The translations under genes and the position numbers were made by a program. The notes under the pieces were generated by a model. It had not been told where the DNA came from, searched no databases, and saw only the letters and a program-made list of their open reading frames with translations. A DNA stretch of 64,000 nt from Tricholoma matsutake (lineage: Eukaryota > Basidiomycota > Agaricomycetes > Agaricales > Tricholomataceae), in the NCBI GenBank assembly GCA_026075535.2, contig AP026542.1, positions 3,410,001-3,474,000 of the forward strand, given 5' to 3'. Shown piece after piece: positions 44,446 to 56,474 of this stretch; the stretch's first letter is position 1; every line of letters begins with the position of its first letter.

Positions 44446-45136
44446 TAAGGCAAGGCAGGGGTAGGGGTATACCCTTGTGTTTTTGGGATAAGGGTATGAG
44501 GGGTAAGGGTAGGGGTTTGGAAGTTCATACCCTTGCATACCCCTGTACCCTTAGTAAGGGTACAGGGGTATGCCAGGGGTATGCTTATGTAAGAATATCA
44601 TTTGATTTTTTCAGCTACAAAGACTCATATTTGTAACGATGTTACTTGTTTACTCTTATTTGCCGCTCAGATTGCATCCTCGGACAGATACAGATGACTT
44701 AGGAACTACCTTTTCTTTCTTACCATCATCATCTCCATAAACATTGATAGAGATCTCACACTTATGAAACACCTCTTTTGCCTGTTTACATTTGGTCTGA
44801 CTCTAGTGAAGCACCGCATGTGCTTACAATATTCAAGATTTTCATCCATTAAACTCAGATTTTGGGATTGTCCAACATGATAATGGCTTTCATATGTTAA
44901 TAAGAGGTATTAATATGTGATATTAATAGTAAATACAATAGTTATCAACACTTTTCAAATGAATTTTGCTCTAAATATGTTGATTTTGTGCCAAACCCTT
45001 GTACCCTTGACAAACCCTCCCATACCCTTGGCAACCCTTATATGTTTCCATACCCTTACCCCTAAGGGTAGGGTGTTCAGAGGTAGGGGTAAGGGTATGA
45101 GATTTGACACCCAGGGGTAACCCCTGCCTTGCCCTA
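44446..45136. mobile_element. 691-bp hAT-type MITE with 8-bp target duplication
   Basis: TIRs of 16 bp (TAAGGCAAGGCAGGGG at 44446, complement of TAGGGCAAGGCAGGGG at 45136) have one mismatch and are flanked by TCCATGCC at 44438-44445 and 45137-45144. Subterminal GGGTA and AGGGGTAAGGGTA repeats fill both ends (44455-44590 and 44995-45120). No ORF. The insertion lies 32 bp beyond the helicase stop codon of the Helitron. Confidence 0.9.
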
Positions 45137-45167
45137 TCCATGCCGCTTTGCACATGTGGTAAAAATG

Positions 45168-46450
45168 TTACTTTGACTTGTTCTGGGCCTCTGTTTCTTC
45201 TACCAACCTCTGCAGTCTTTGATCCTCCTCATACAGCATCGGTGAAGGATGTGTTATTAGCAATGTGTTGTCAAAGTCATGCAACAGTCTGATGGTATCC
45301 CTGCCCCTGCTTTACGATAGTGCAATGTAGGCACTGAAGGCTGACATGTTTCCAGTAGGAGGTTTGGCCAGATCCACAATGATGTGTTCCAATGTCTGTC
45401 CCTGAGCCTTGTAATCGGTGAAGGTGTACCTGCTGGTGAGTGCAATTTGTCTTCGTGTAACTTTGATCTTAAGACCATTCTGCTGCCTGATGCTGAATGT
45501 CCTCTCAGTGGAAAAGATTGGAATCAGTCCCTCTTGTAGGCCAGCAAATTTGGGGAAGTTGCTGTGGTGTGGCCTAAAGATGACGACTGACGGTGGGTAG
45601 TGGAGGAGCACTACACCATCTTGGGCAACGTCGTACTGGCTGATGTTCTCCCTAGGATCTAAAATGATATCCACTATCTCTCTGTAAAAGTACATATCTC
45701 TTACCTAATACTTACTAATAAACACAATCACCTGACCTTCCTGCAGACATATATACAATACGAACATTGTCTTGTAACCTTATCATATACCCTCAATAAT
45801 ATAACCTGTTCCACTTTAGCCTAGTGATACCTTAGTTTTGGATGCCTCAGCATCCTTCCACTCTCCTCATGTGCCATTTGCAAGGTCCGCTTTCATAGTG
45901 ATGTTCAGTATCACCATAGTGCTCATCCCCACTGCCATTTCCACAGTCTGCTCCAGCTTCCCGGTGTCCTTGGGCTTTGTCCCTGCGACTATGATTTGAG
46001 TCTCCAAACTCAAGCCTGTGTGTTCATTTCCAACCGTATCCTCTGCAGGAGCCATGTAAAGTGGTTGGCTTGAGTTTGCACAGTGGTGGTGCAATGTGGT
46101 GCTGTTCCACCTTCACTGCACTGAGTGTCGTGGAGTGACCAAGACTGCTGCTGACCATGGCAATATGCTGAAGTCCAGTGCTTCACATTCCTTGTTGGTC
46201 AACACCAACTTCCTTACCTCAGCCACATCGTCTACTGTACATTCGCCCTCTCTTTGCCTTGCTAACAGTGACACCCAACATGTGTCTTTCACCTGGATCT
46301 GCTCTCGGAGATCAACCACCACAGTGAATTGCTCAAACAGGTTCTGCCCGACCTGCTGTTGTTGGGACTTGTGTCATGTGCAATACAGAGCTCCACTCAG
46401 GTTGCCAACAGGTGGGAATTGGTGAAAGTCTCCCAACAAAATGATGTGCA
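45168..46450 (-). pseudogene. Helitron PIF1 helicase, C-terminal part
   Basis: The frame continues directly from the copia junction: IILLGDFHQFPPVGNLSGALYC (helicase motif III region), NLFEQFTVVVDLREQ, ECTVDDVAEVRKLVLTNKEC and WSAAVLVTPRHSVQ. After an interval come QIALTSRYTFTDYKAQGQT and MSAFSAYIALS, then SRGRDTIRLLHDFD, ending at TAA 45168-45170. TGA replaces arginine after ALYCT and in NGT-GEW near 45864. One TAA follows YIALS. Rep/helicase fusions unwind DNA during rolling-circle transposition. This part would supply the C-terminal RecA-like fold. Confidence 0.85.
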
Positions 46451-46659
46451 TGTTGAATAAGTGGTTGTACATTAGGTGACACTGACACCGACACCAAATA
46501 TAGTAGTAATGATGTGCCCACAGATTATAAATAGCAGGACATTCTAATCACCGATTATAATTACCAATCAATGCATCAAACACTTGTATAAATAGTTGTT
46601 ATAGATAAACACAATAATATGTCCATTTATACTATTATCAAGTCCTCAGAGTCTCAACA
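46451..46659 (+). repeat. copia 5' LTR
   Basis: 209 bp, starting TGTTGAATAAG and ending CTCAACA. A TATA-like GATTATAAATAG lies near 46524 and a second TATAAATAG near 46587. The sequence after it, GGTTATGGGCCCTGAG, is the probable primer-binding site. It differs from the 3' LTR at about 16 of 209 positions, 14 of them transitions. Confidence 0.92.
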
Positions 46660-46729
46660 GGTTATGGGCCCTGAGCTTAACTGAATTTTTGCATACACTC
46701 ACTCTTAACACACTGAGCCACTTGCCAAA

Positions 46730-49700
46730 ATGACAGACACATCAAACACACACAAAAATGTTTACCAGATCGAACCCTTGACAGGAGCTGAGAATTACAC
46801 CATATGGAAGATCAAAATGATGGACATCTTGATGGGACAAGATTTGTGGGAATATGTTGACAGATCAAATAGTTGGCCATCAGATGAGGCAGCAAAAGTG
46901 GCATGGGTAAAGAAGGATAGGATGGCACTATCTATGATCTGATTAAGGGTTGCCGACAAAATGTTGGTATATGTTGCAAGTTCAACAATGTCGAAGGAAG
47001 TGTGGGACGCACTGAAGTCATTATTGGAAATACAAGGGGTGCTTGGCATGGTGTTGGCACGACAAAAGCTATTTTGGGCTCAATGTGAAGAATCGACACC
47101 CATCGAGGAACACATTAGGACATTGCATGGCTACCAGGAGGAGCTGCACAACTTGGGACAGAAATTTGATGGGGAAGAATTTTCTATTATTCTGCTAAGC
47201 TCACTTCCCAAAGCCTGGAACAATTATACTGCCTCTATTGACACAACAGCCTTAATGGACACCCCAAAACTGATTGTGCACATCCTTGAACATGATCGAC
47301 AGATTAACATGCATAATGCTGATGATACAGCATTAATAGGCAAGCATGGGAAAAAGAAGTACAATCCCAATATCACATGCTTTGAATGCAGGGAAAAGGG
47401 GCACATAGGCCAGCAATGTCCAAATCGGGAAAGTGGAAATCAGGAGGGAAGCAGAAGGGCACGAGGGAAGCAAATGTGGCAGCTGATGACGAATTCACAT
47501 TCTATGGGGATGATGGGAAGGATGTGGCACTGGCTGTCTCACTGGGCTCTTGGTTACCTGATTCGGCATGCACATCTCACATTGCTTGAAACCAAGAAAT
47601 TTTTATTGACTACACCCCTACCCCTGGACACCAGATTTCTGGATTTGGAAAGGCACCTGTGCTTGGACGAGGTTCAATACAGCTGGAATGCACCATGGGA
47701 GGAAAAATATCCAGAATCACTCTCAAGGATGTGGCACACACCCCTGATGCACCATTCAACCTCATTTCAATTTCACGTGCACTAAGGCTTGGGCAGCTGT
47801 TTTATTCATGGCGTCAGGAGTCAGATTCTGATCGCCCAATGGAGCAATCATCATGGAAGGCCGGGTCATGAACCAGTTATTTGATATGAACATCAAAGGT
47901 ATTGCCAAACATAACCAAGCATATACTGCCAAACATGGAAGAACATGGGATGAATGGCACAGAACTTTTGAGCATCTGAACATGGGTTCAGTAAAAATGC
48001 TCAAGGAAAAGGAAATAGTTTTGGGAATGGAGGTGGAAGGACGGTGGAACCAGCTTCACAATGCCTGGCATGCATCACTGCAAAGCAACAAGTCCGGCCA
48101 TTTCCCAAAGAAAGCAAATCGGAGATCAAAGAGATTGGAGATCTGATGGTTAGCAATCTGTGGGGACCAGCACGCACTCAGACTCCAGGGGGAGACTGGT
48201 ATTTCATAACATTCACTGATGGCAAGGCACAATGCACAATGACCTATTTCTTGAAACAGAAATCTGAAGTGCTAATGAAGTTCAAACAGTACAAGAATTT
48301 CATTGAAACTCAAACTGGGCGCAAACTCAAGAAACTTCATGTTGATGGAGGGGGGGAATTTCTTAGCAAGGAGTTCAAGAAATTTCTGCTGGACAATGGA
48401 ATCCAACTAGATGTCACCACCCCTCACTCACCTTCCCAGAATGGAATTGCCAAATGATTAAACTGAATGCTGGTAGAACACATGTGCGCAATGCTGCATC
48501 AGCATGTGCTCCCACACTCTCATTGGAAAGAAGCAATCGCTTATGCAACCCATCTCAAGAATAGATCTCCCACGTGATCAATCAAGGATTATAAGGTACC
48601 TGACAAAGTCTTCTGGGGAAAGAAACCAGATGTATCGCACTTGGAGGAATTTAGCAGAATGTGCTGGGTTCTGCAGCAGGATGGGAAAAGATCCAAACTG
48701 GATCCAAAATCGTGCCAATTTATTTTTGTGGGAATAGCTGATGGTACAAAATAATACAGGTACTATAATTCCCAAACCCATCAAACCCTCACCTCTCGAA
48801 ATGTGGTATTTTCAGTGGTGGAGGAGAAATATGATGAAGGGGATGTAACTCACCTATGCAGCTTGAGGGGGAGAGTGGAGAAAATGACAAGCAGACTTTG
48901 GGTGAGCGAGCACCAGGAGGGGAAGCAACACATCATGTACCTGAATCACCATCAAATCTCACATCACCATCACAAATTCTGATACCCCAGGAAAGGTCAG
49001 TGTACATCCTTGCACAACCACTCATAAATTACAGGATGCTTAACAACCCAAACTCACGTGGGCCAAAAGAATAGCAACACCAAGTACCAGTGGAGGAAGC
49101 TGGCTACATAACAATAGACTATGTGATGATTGGGGTGACACAGAAGGATGACCCACTTACAGTAAAAGAAGCCAAAGATCAATTGGATTGGCCAAAGTGG
49201 AAGACAGCTATGGATGCTGAAATGACACAATTAACCAAAAGAGGTACATTCAAATTAGTTGACCTACCCTCAGACTGCCAAGCTATCATGAGCAAAATTC
49301 AAATGGGTCTATCACATCAAACACAATCATGTTGGAGAAATCACCAAACACAAAGCCAGACTCATGGCAAAGGGGTTTTCCCAAATCCCTGGGATAGATT
49401 TCGTGGAAACATTTGCACCGGTCATGCAGCTGGAAACATTCCGGCTACTGATAGCACTTGCAACTGAACTGGATCTTGAGATCCATGTGGTTGATGTGGT
49501 AGGCGTGTACCTGAATGGGAAATTAGAGGAGGTGATTTTCATGATGCAACCCCCTGAATATGATGGTGGCACAGGACAAGTTCTACAGTTATTACAGCCT
49601 CTCTATGGGCTAAAACAGGCTGGCTGAGCTTGGAATGATGAACTTAACCAGACATTCCTGCAGATGAATTTCATGCAGCTATTCTCTGATCAATGCATCT

Positions 49701-50538
49701 ATATCAGGCATACCGATCAAGATCTGATCATCACCTCAGTACACATTGACAACATGACCATCCTCAGATCAGACATTGATGACATCACAGGAATGAAAGC
49801 TGAGCTATCAAAATTCTTTACAATCACAGACCTGGGGGAGGCAAAGCAGATCAGATTGTAGGATTGGAGTTGGAAAAGGACATGGAGGCTAGTACCCTCA
49901 AAATCATGCAGCATCAGTATATCAAGAAGGTCCTGGAGAGATTCAGAATGACAGATTTGCACCCTGTCAGCACACCATTGGACCCTACTCATTGGACTGG
50001 TGTCAAACACATATTTTGATATCTTAACAGTACTCACAATCTTGGTATCATTTACCAAAAAAGGGGAGAAGTTGAACCCACTGCTTATTCAGATGCCAAT
50101 TGGGGATCGAACATCAATGATTGAAAATCTATATCTGGATACTGCTTCCAGATGGCAGGTGGCCCAATCTCATGGCAATCAAAGAAGCAGCTGACAGTAG
50201 CATTATTATCAATGGAAGCTGAATACATGGCAGAAAGCCTAGCAATGGGCCAGGTTCTATGGCTGCAAATGCTCACTTCTGAACTCGGCATTCCATACTC
50301 TGGACCCACCAAACTCAATGTAGATAACCAAGGTGCAATCGACTACTCCAATAATGCCATTAACCACAGCTGCACAAAACATATTGATATCCAGCATCAT
50401 TTCATATGCGAGAAGCTAATCTCTCACGAGATCGACATTCAGTACTGCACGATGGACGATAACCTAGCGGATATATTCACCAAGGCACTGCCAAGACCAA
50501 AACATGAGGATCTTGTCAAGCGCACAGGTATGGCATAG
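46730..50538 (+). pseudogene. copia gag-pol polyprotein, inactivated
   Basis: Gag (46730-47460): a UBN2-type region, YQIEPLTGAENYTIWKIKM, and a zinc knuckle CFECREKGHIGQQCP. Protease: LPDSACTSH near 47570. Pre-integrase: WHRTFEHLNMGSV near 47955. Integrase: HVDGGGEF near 48345 and SQNGIAK at 48455, where the catalytic Glu of the usual AER reads Lys (AAA). RT: ETFAPVMQLETFRLLIA, VVDVVGVYLNGKL, PLYGLKQAG, and VHIDNMTIL, where the usual YVDD reads HIDN. RNase H: YSDANWGSN, SMEAEYMAE and VDNQGAIDYS. TGA codons near 46940, 48456, 48468, 48580 and 49625 lie at arginine positions; TAA near 48752. Frameshifts near 49855 and 50000 add damage. Confidence 0.88.
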
Positions 50539-50550
50539 GTGTTGAGGGGG

Positions 50551-50759
50551 TGTTGATTAAGCAATTGTACATTAGGTGACACCGACACCGACACTGAATA
50601 TAGTAGTAATGATGCGCCCACAGATTATAAATAGTGGGACATTCTAATCACTGATTATGATTACCGATCAACACATCAAACACTTGTATAAATAGTTGTT
50701 ATAGATAAACACAATAATAAGTCCATTTATACTATTATCAAGTCCTCAGAGTCTCAACA
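50551..50759 (+). repeat. copia 3' LTR
   Basis: 209 bp, starting TGTTGATTAAG and ending CTCAACA, preceded by the polypurine tract near 50541-50550 and followed by the GTGCA duplication. It keeps CG where the 5' LTR has TG or CA at several sites (for example GATGCGCCC against GATGTGCCC). Confidence 0.92.
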
Positions 50760-52005
50760 GTGCATCCCTCCAAATGGTGTAGTGGCATTCACCCCTGGGC
50801 TGTCATTTGGCTCATTTCCCAGAACCTCTGAAAGGAACATGAAAACCTCCTTTGTTAGCATGGAGTGTTCATCTATTATCAGGTACCATTTCCCCCCGAT
50901 GTGAACCCGCCTATTGTCACATGCCTCTTTGCTAGATGTGTGAGGACTCTTAGCATTGCGTGGGATGCCTGCCCACATGTGAAGTGTAACACCCTGAATT
51001 AAACTTGCTGCCATGCCCATCATGGATGTTTTTGCCAACATTCCCCCTGTGTTGTGTTCTGCAAAAGTCTTCCCGGTCCCCCCTGCACCTTGGATGAGCA
51101 TCAGTAATTGGGTAGGCTGTTGGCCTGCTAAATGGGCATCTAGGTGGTGAGCGATGATGTTGTGCACTTGTCTCTGGTCAGGTTTCAGCGCGTTCAAACC
51201 TGCTCTCTCTTGTACAGGTAGTTTTGCCAGCAGCTGAACCTCAGCGCAAGCCTCTGCTACTGCTGGGAAACCTGCAGTGTGTTCCTCATTGGTCACTGAT
51301 GTGGTTAACAGGCAGGTAGTCCTCATTATATTTTGCAGCGTCTCCTCCCATTGATGGTGGACTGTCAGCTTGTCCACAGTCGCATGCCATGCTGAAGGTG
51401 TTGCTTGAAAGAATTCTGACATCTTTGGCTATCAGCATGGCCACATCTGCATAGTGGGTGTCATGTTTGTCCCACAACCCATTCTGTGCAAGTCGAACAT
51501 TGGCTTCTGAAAATTTGATGCCTACAATGTTTGTTTCATCCTCATTTTCCTCTTCCCTTCTCGATTCGTCCTCTTCACCCATGTCACTGTGATCTGTGCT
51601 GTGGCCTCCTCATCTCTCACTTGTGCGGTCAGAGGTTTTGTAGTAATACTGAATGTTGTCTATAACAGACAGTGTCTGGGGGTTTGCTGAGGACTTGAAC
51701 CATGTGAATGCTTCATCAAAAGTCTCAGTGTCACTTTTCAAGCGATGAAGCCTGCCCCATGGTTGCAGCAGCACTAACATGGTCATGGTGTAAAGCTCCT
51801 GCTCTTCCATGTGGTCCTTTCTTGGAAACCATCTGCCAATGAAATTGGGCAACATCTCATGACCCTGGGACCAGACAATACAACAGTGGTCCTCACACCC
51901 ACTGCTGGATGCATAGGGGATCCTCAGGTTTGGCCTCCTGCCCCTCCTCTGCTCAGTTTCTACTTCACAAGCAGGTGGTGTCTCCCCTTCATATGTGATC
52001 AGCAT
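50760..52005 (-). pseudogene. Helitron PIF1 helicase, N-terminal part with Walker motifs
   Basis: The minus-strand frame shows LNALKPDQRQVHNIIAHHL, the Walker A loop LIQGAGGTGKT near 51089-51060, and Walker B LIIDEHSML near 50890-50865, ending FGGMH at the copia junction. Upstream frames 51582-51286 (KFSEANVRLAQNGLWDKH) and 52005-51610 (HCCIVWSQGHEMLPNFIGRWFPRKD) are the linker region between Rep and helicase in this Helitron type. Frame changes near 51420 and 51600 break the linker. The helicase would hydrolyse ATP to unwind the transposing strand. Confidence 0.82.
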
Positions 52006-52262
52006 AAACTCTAGGAAAGAGGAGGTTGCCCATCTCCATGGTCAGCATAATCCCTAAGCTGATCCTGCAACACCAGCTTCTCCCCAGTGAGTGATACCTG
52101 GACATTATCCCCCTATTGGACTGGCCATCAGTTATTAACTGACATGTTCAGCAAAGCACTCACCACTTCACTGTCTGTAGACCCACCTCCCGTTGTTGGG
52201 CTCTCAGCAATATAGAACCTGAAAGCAATGTGAGATCTCTTTCCACAAGGTTGCAGAAGGTG

Positions 52263-53725
52263 CTACCTTGATGGTTGCAAGTTTGGGAACACTCTTTTCA
52301 CTGCTCGAAGGATCGTGTCCCAATAGATGGATACATAATTGTGCAATAGGAAGTGGTCACTCCAGCCCATCAAATAACTTTCAACTTCTGGAGCGCTGAA
52401 TTCTTGCTGGCAGGTTAGGGTATTTGCGCATTGCTGGATAAACTTCTTGTTCACATCTACACAATGGGTGTTGTGCTTTTCCTCTCTCACATGATATACT
52501 AACCGAGTTGCTAACAGCACTGAGGTGTTTGAGGATTTTGTCTGTTTTTTAGTGGTATAGTTTGAAATATAAAAGGATAAGTCCTTGGTATCTTTGCCAT
52601 TAGTTATGAGCTTCACATCATGGTTGGCATGGAGACAATGAAGCAGAGCAGGATTCCAGTTGTTCAAATACCCATATGAATGTCTAGGCCCCCATTGGCC
52701 TATGGCATCCATCCAATCATTTGTGGCAATTGGAAACGGTGCCTGGCTCTTGCACTGTTGCTGCCCATCCTTCACTATCAAACAGTTGTCTACACTACAC
52801 TGGTGAAGTTGGACTGCCTAGGCCAAATGTTGCTCAGTCTGCTTCAACATTTGTTCTGCATTTGCTGCAAGTGGGTTGACAGGTCTTGCATATGTAAGCC
52901 CTTTTTTTTTCTCGGTCTTCAGCACACCTGCAGCTCCCATTCCATCCAGGTTGGCACAAATAGTTGCCTTGATAAATGCTTCGACATGCAGTCTAAATGT
53001 TTCCAAGGTCAAGGCTTTCTTCATTTCTGAAGCAGATGGTGCCCTGTCTATCCATAAGATCATGTGTAGGTGAAGTGTGCCTCATCCCTGTGCTTCCACT
53101 GTGCCTATGTAAGCACCAATCTTTTCAAAAATTCCATCATTTCAGCTGATCTTTTGGTGAGGCATTCCAGCAGAGATCCCAAAGAGTGTCTTCAATACTA
53201 GCTTAATTGTAAAGTGAAAAAACTGGGCTGCTGAAAATGGGTCTGCTGCGATCATGATAGCTCGCTCTGTAGCATCTGGGCCATCTGTTGCGGCAAACAT
53301 GTTCATGTCAATCTTGTGTCCTGCAAAGACCTGTGTGACTGGGTCATGTGTGTCCGATGGGTTTATGGTCACCCACAGAGATGGACCCCTCACTACAGTT
53401 GTTGACCATATCTTTGACCATATTTGGGTGTGAGACTTATCAGTACCCATCACGTTGGAATGAACAGCGGTCAGTTGGGACCTTAACACCCTCACTCTGG
53501 GATTGGAGAACAGTACCCTTTGTGTTTCTTCTGTGCTTGCTTGCTTCAGATCTGTGCTGGTCAGTTTTTCAATGAGCAGTTCAAGCAACCGAAAGCTGGA
53601 ATGGCTGATTTGTAAAGCAGCAGACCGGCATACCTGCCACTTTTGTATGATGCCGAACACTTGAAAAATGAAATGCAAGTCCTTCCTAAACCTGTGGTCT
53701 GCATATTGCAATGCCCATTGCATGT
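52263..53725 (-). pseudogene. Helitron Rep (HUH nuclease) domain
   Basis: Blocks in order are MQWALQYADHRFRKDLHFIF, SLWVTINPSDTHDPVTQVFAG, AADPFSAAQFFHFTIK, EAQG-stop-GTLHLHMILWIDRAP (the HUH motif HLH), HANHDVKLITNGKDT, SFYISNYTTKKQ (paired tyrosines, near 52570-52540), and EFSAPEVESYLMGWSDHF. The TGA just before GTLHLHM (near 53090) replaces the conserved arginine of the family. A TAG near 52817 follows QHLA. The HUH residues and both tyrosines, which cut and join the DNA strand, are still present. Confidence 0.88.
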
Positions 53726-53889
53726 GCTTCTCATAAGGGACTGTCAGGCTGTGGGCAACCTCTAATCCACCTTTAATCCACCTTTACCATATGGAAACAA
53801 GACCGGAAAAGCCCCCAGCAAATGATTAGGGTTGCTAGGCCCTCTGTCTGACCATTCACCTGTCACAGGGTCCAGTCGGGCATACTCAT

Positions 53890-55387
53890 TCATAAAGGCA
53901 CTGTTTCTCTGAACAGTAAAATCAGGGGTAGGTGTATGAACAACATTCGAAAGTGCATATCACTAGCTGGGATGTCAATGCCTGCAATGTCAATGACACC
54001 CATGGCCTGAAAGGGTATAATCATTGGTTCTACCTGCTGTATCATGACAGGTGCTGCCTGAGAGGTGAGACACTCACCAGCATGCACATCAGGCTGTAAC
54101 TCATCATTAGATTGAAGGTCCAGGTCCATCACTCATGTGTGTGCGAAACCACGCCCTGGTTAGTGCCTAGCAGTTTGTCTCCAAAACCCACAGACCTGAA
54201 GCTCCGGCAGCCAATAAACTCTGGACAGTCTTCATCATCTTTGGGAACATATGATGCATGTTCAGAAGCCAGAAGACCACTGTCATCAGATACCTTTGCA
54301 ACAGCCAACAACTCTTGTGGGACACCATCCAGTGGCAGCTGTTCTAGCCTCTCCTGTGTGATCTCGATGTTTGTGTACAAAGGGTTGTGACACTTCAACC
54401 ATCGCAGAGTGTCCAAGACCCTTTGTCTGCACACCTGGAAAAAATCTGGCAAAGTGCGCTCTCAGACACCAGTGGGCCCCACAAAAGTGATGCCAATTGT
54501 CATGGCGAGTGTGGAGGCATCATGGTGCCTGATACCATGTCACCAAGGACATTGATGTTAAGCTTGTACATGGAAATATTCCCTCGCAGACCACTGTTCA
54601 TCATCTTCTTATCCCAGAAGCACACTCCTTTTTTCTTAGAAAACATCTTGACAATGTAGGCTACTGGAAAATATCTTGCAATCAGGATCTGTTCTGGCAG
54701 CGTCAAGATGGTCTGTTCAAACAGGACTTTGCCAACCCACAGTCCATTTGCAAGCACCAATGGGGGTCATTTTGCCGCCTCCAGATGATGCTTGCATTCC
54801 TTGCATATGTGTCCCCAGCCTTGCTTGTCTATCGCAGCTGTGTGAAGCAATAAACCTGCAGTCAGTTTGTGTGCCACGTGCCTCTCCATGGGCATCAGCA
54901 GAGTGGAGTTTGGCAGCTCTGTGACAGCCCACGGTGATGCTTTCCCTTCAAACAGCTCCCGTGTACAGATGAAGCATACAACTTGGTGCAGTGCATTGTT
55001 GGACATCCCTTCAATATATTTGCTGATGCATTCATTGATTGTGGGGACAGATGGCGCCTTGAGAAATTCTTCCACCTTTATCTGGGATGGCTCACCAGCC
55101 TGCGCGTGGTCCTCTGAAAGGCATAAACACACATTTCTCCTGGCTGTCAGGACTGGTGCTTTCTGCTTGCAGTTTGATGTAAGCACATTCATCAGTGCTT
55201 GTTTTGTGTGCTCTGTTGAACATTTGATTGTGTTTGCCAACGCCTTTTTCATTCTTTTGCATGAGGGAGGTAACTCAGGCTTGCTGACTGCATTGAAAAT
55301 GGGAAATTCCATTTTGTTCATCATGGACTGCAGTGCTCCCTCAATTTCCTCATCAGTAACAGGAGCAGACATGGTCCAAGTCGTCAC
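53890..55387 (-). pseudogene. Helitron DUF6570 N-terminal region
   Basis: From MTTWTMSAPVTDEEIEG (55387) the frames include NECISKYIEGMSNNALHQ, VVCFICTREL, GHICKECKHHL (zinc-binding cysteine pairs), ANGLWVGKVLFEQTILTLPE, ARYFPVAYIVKMFSKKKG, MNSGLRGN, QRVLDTLRWLKCHNPLY, LLASEHASYVPKDDED and IPFQAMGVIDIAGIDIPASD. This order is that of the DUF6570 region found ahead of the Rep domain in agaricomycete Helitrons. A short frameshift near 54760 and stops near 54129 and 53890 break it. The role of DUF6570 is unknown. Confidence 0.8.
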
Positions 55388-55399
55388 TAGTCTGTAACA

Positions 55400-56474
55400 A
55401 TTCTAAGCTATGTGGAGACTATGTGAGATGTATGGAGCATATTCTTCCACACACCATGGCTGCCCTGCCACATGTTCTCAAACTGATTGTGTCTCATTTG
55501 CACTGCACTTGCCTGGAACCAGCTTGACATCCCTATCTGTAAATATCAACAGCAAGCAGTGTGGCATCCCTCTTCTCTGCATGCTGTACACCAAGACTTT
55601 GCAGTGGTTCAGCAATGCAGTCCAAAATTGAGGTTAAGACTTATTACCTATCAAGTACATCTTTCAAAACTAGAGCAGGTTTTTCAAAGAGTCTCAAGCC
55701 CCAAAAGTTTTATATGCAAGTTTTTTTTTTTGATCAAGCAGCTTGGCTGTGTCTAGTCTCCTACCTGTTCTTATTGTGGGCGCCCCTTGCCAACCCCTCT
55801 TTTGTCAACTGCGCACCTTGCAACGAGGCCGGTCTCAGAGGGAGGGGGTGGATTGGAGCAATAGAGTTTCTTTTTTCAATCATCCAGCTCCTGTTCTTGC
55901 CTGGTAGGTGTGTGGAACAGCACAGGAGAAAATCAGTTTTTTGGGTTTTTGCTCAGGCAGCTCCAAGCAGACAGGGTGAGACACTTGCAACACTTCATGA
56001 ACCTTCTTCATGCCCTTTTCTTAACTTTCTTGGCACCTGCCAGTTATAAGGTCTGAGAAAAAACCATGGTGGATTGTGACTATCAATGCTCAACATCACT
56101 TCTCTTCACACTGGCCTCCTAGCATTGCCATCATATGTTGCCAACCATGTTTTTTTTGCTCAAGTTGGCTGGAAAAGGCTTGGCACTGGCCACATCCTCA
56201 TCAGGCAAGACAATGGTACAGACACTATTTGTGTCATGGTAGCCAAACTGATTGACGACTAACCCTGTTCTTTGTACACAGGCCATGGGCACTGTTACTC
56301 CTGCTTCAGCATCTGTCACTGGAATGAGTACTGAAGATGGTTAGCCTTTGCATGCAGGACTGTGTGCTTGCTAATTGCATTGCAGAAGGTGAGATAGACA
56401 AGGAAACCCTCAGATGGCCATCTCTCCCCGAGCACTGAGAAGAACGCAATCTCCTCATTTGTTCACATCAATTT
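55400..56474. other. unresolved interval upstream of the Helitron gene
   Basis: There are no recognisable domains on either strand. It should contain the Helitron 5' end, but a terminal TC with a diagnostic neighbour could not be identified. Confidence 0.35.

Larger units (their letters stand above)
46451..50759 (+). mobile_element. complete Ty1/copia retrotransposon, 4309 bp, 5-bp target duplication
   Basis: Two 209-bp LTRs, TGTTGA...TCAACA, bound gag-pol in the order gag, protease, integrase, RT, RNase H. GTGCA flanks both ends (46446-46450 and 50760-50764). It is inserted into the Helitron helicase. The host frame reads GGMH on one side and IILLGDFHQ on the other, so excising one GTGCA and the element restores continuity. 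A purine-rich tract GTTGAGGGGG precedes the 3' LTR. Confidence 0.93.
45168..55387 (-). mobile_element. Helitron coding region (DUF6570, Rep, PIF1 helicase), split by copia
   Basis: The minus strand reads in order: a DUF6570-type N-terminal region (55387-53890), a HUH Rep domain (about 53725-52263) and a PIF1 helicase, whose N-terminal part (about 52005-50760) and C-terminal part (46450-45168) are separated by a complete copia insertion. This is the domain order of agaricomycete autonomous Helitrons. Several TGA codons and small frame changes inactivate it. The TC and CTRR termini were not located. Confidence 0.85.

Noticed and set aside
9650..55387. TGA recoded as arginine instead of stop
   Set aside because: TGA stands for arginine in many relics, but the intact F-box gene ends at TGA, the intact genes contain no internal TGA, some relics also have TAA or TAG, and CpG decay explains the pattern.
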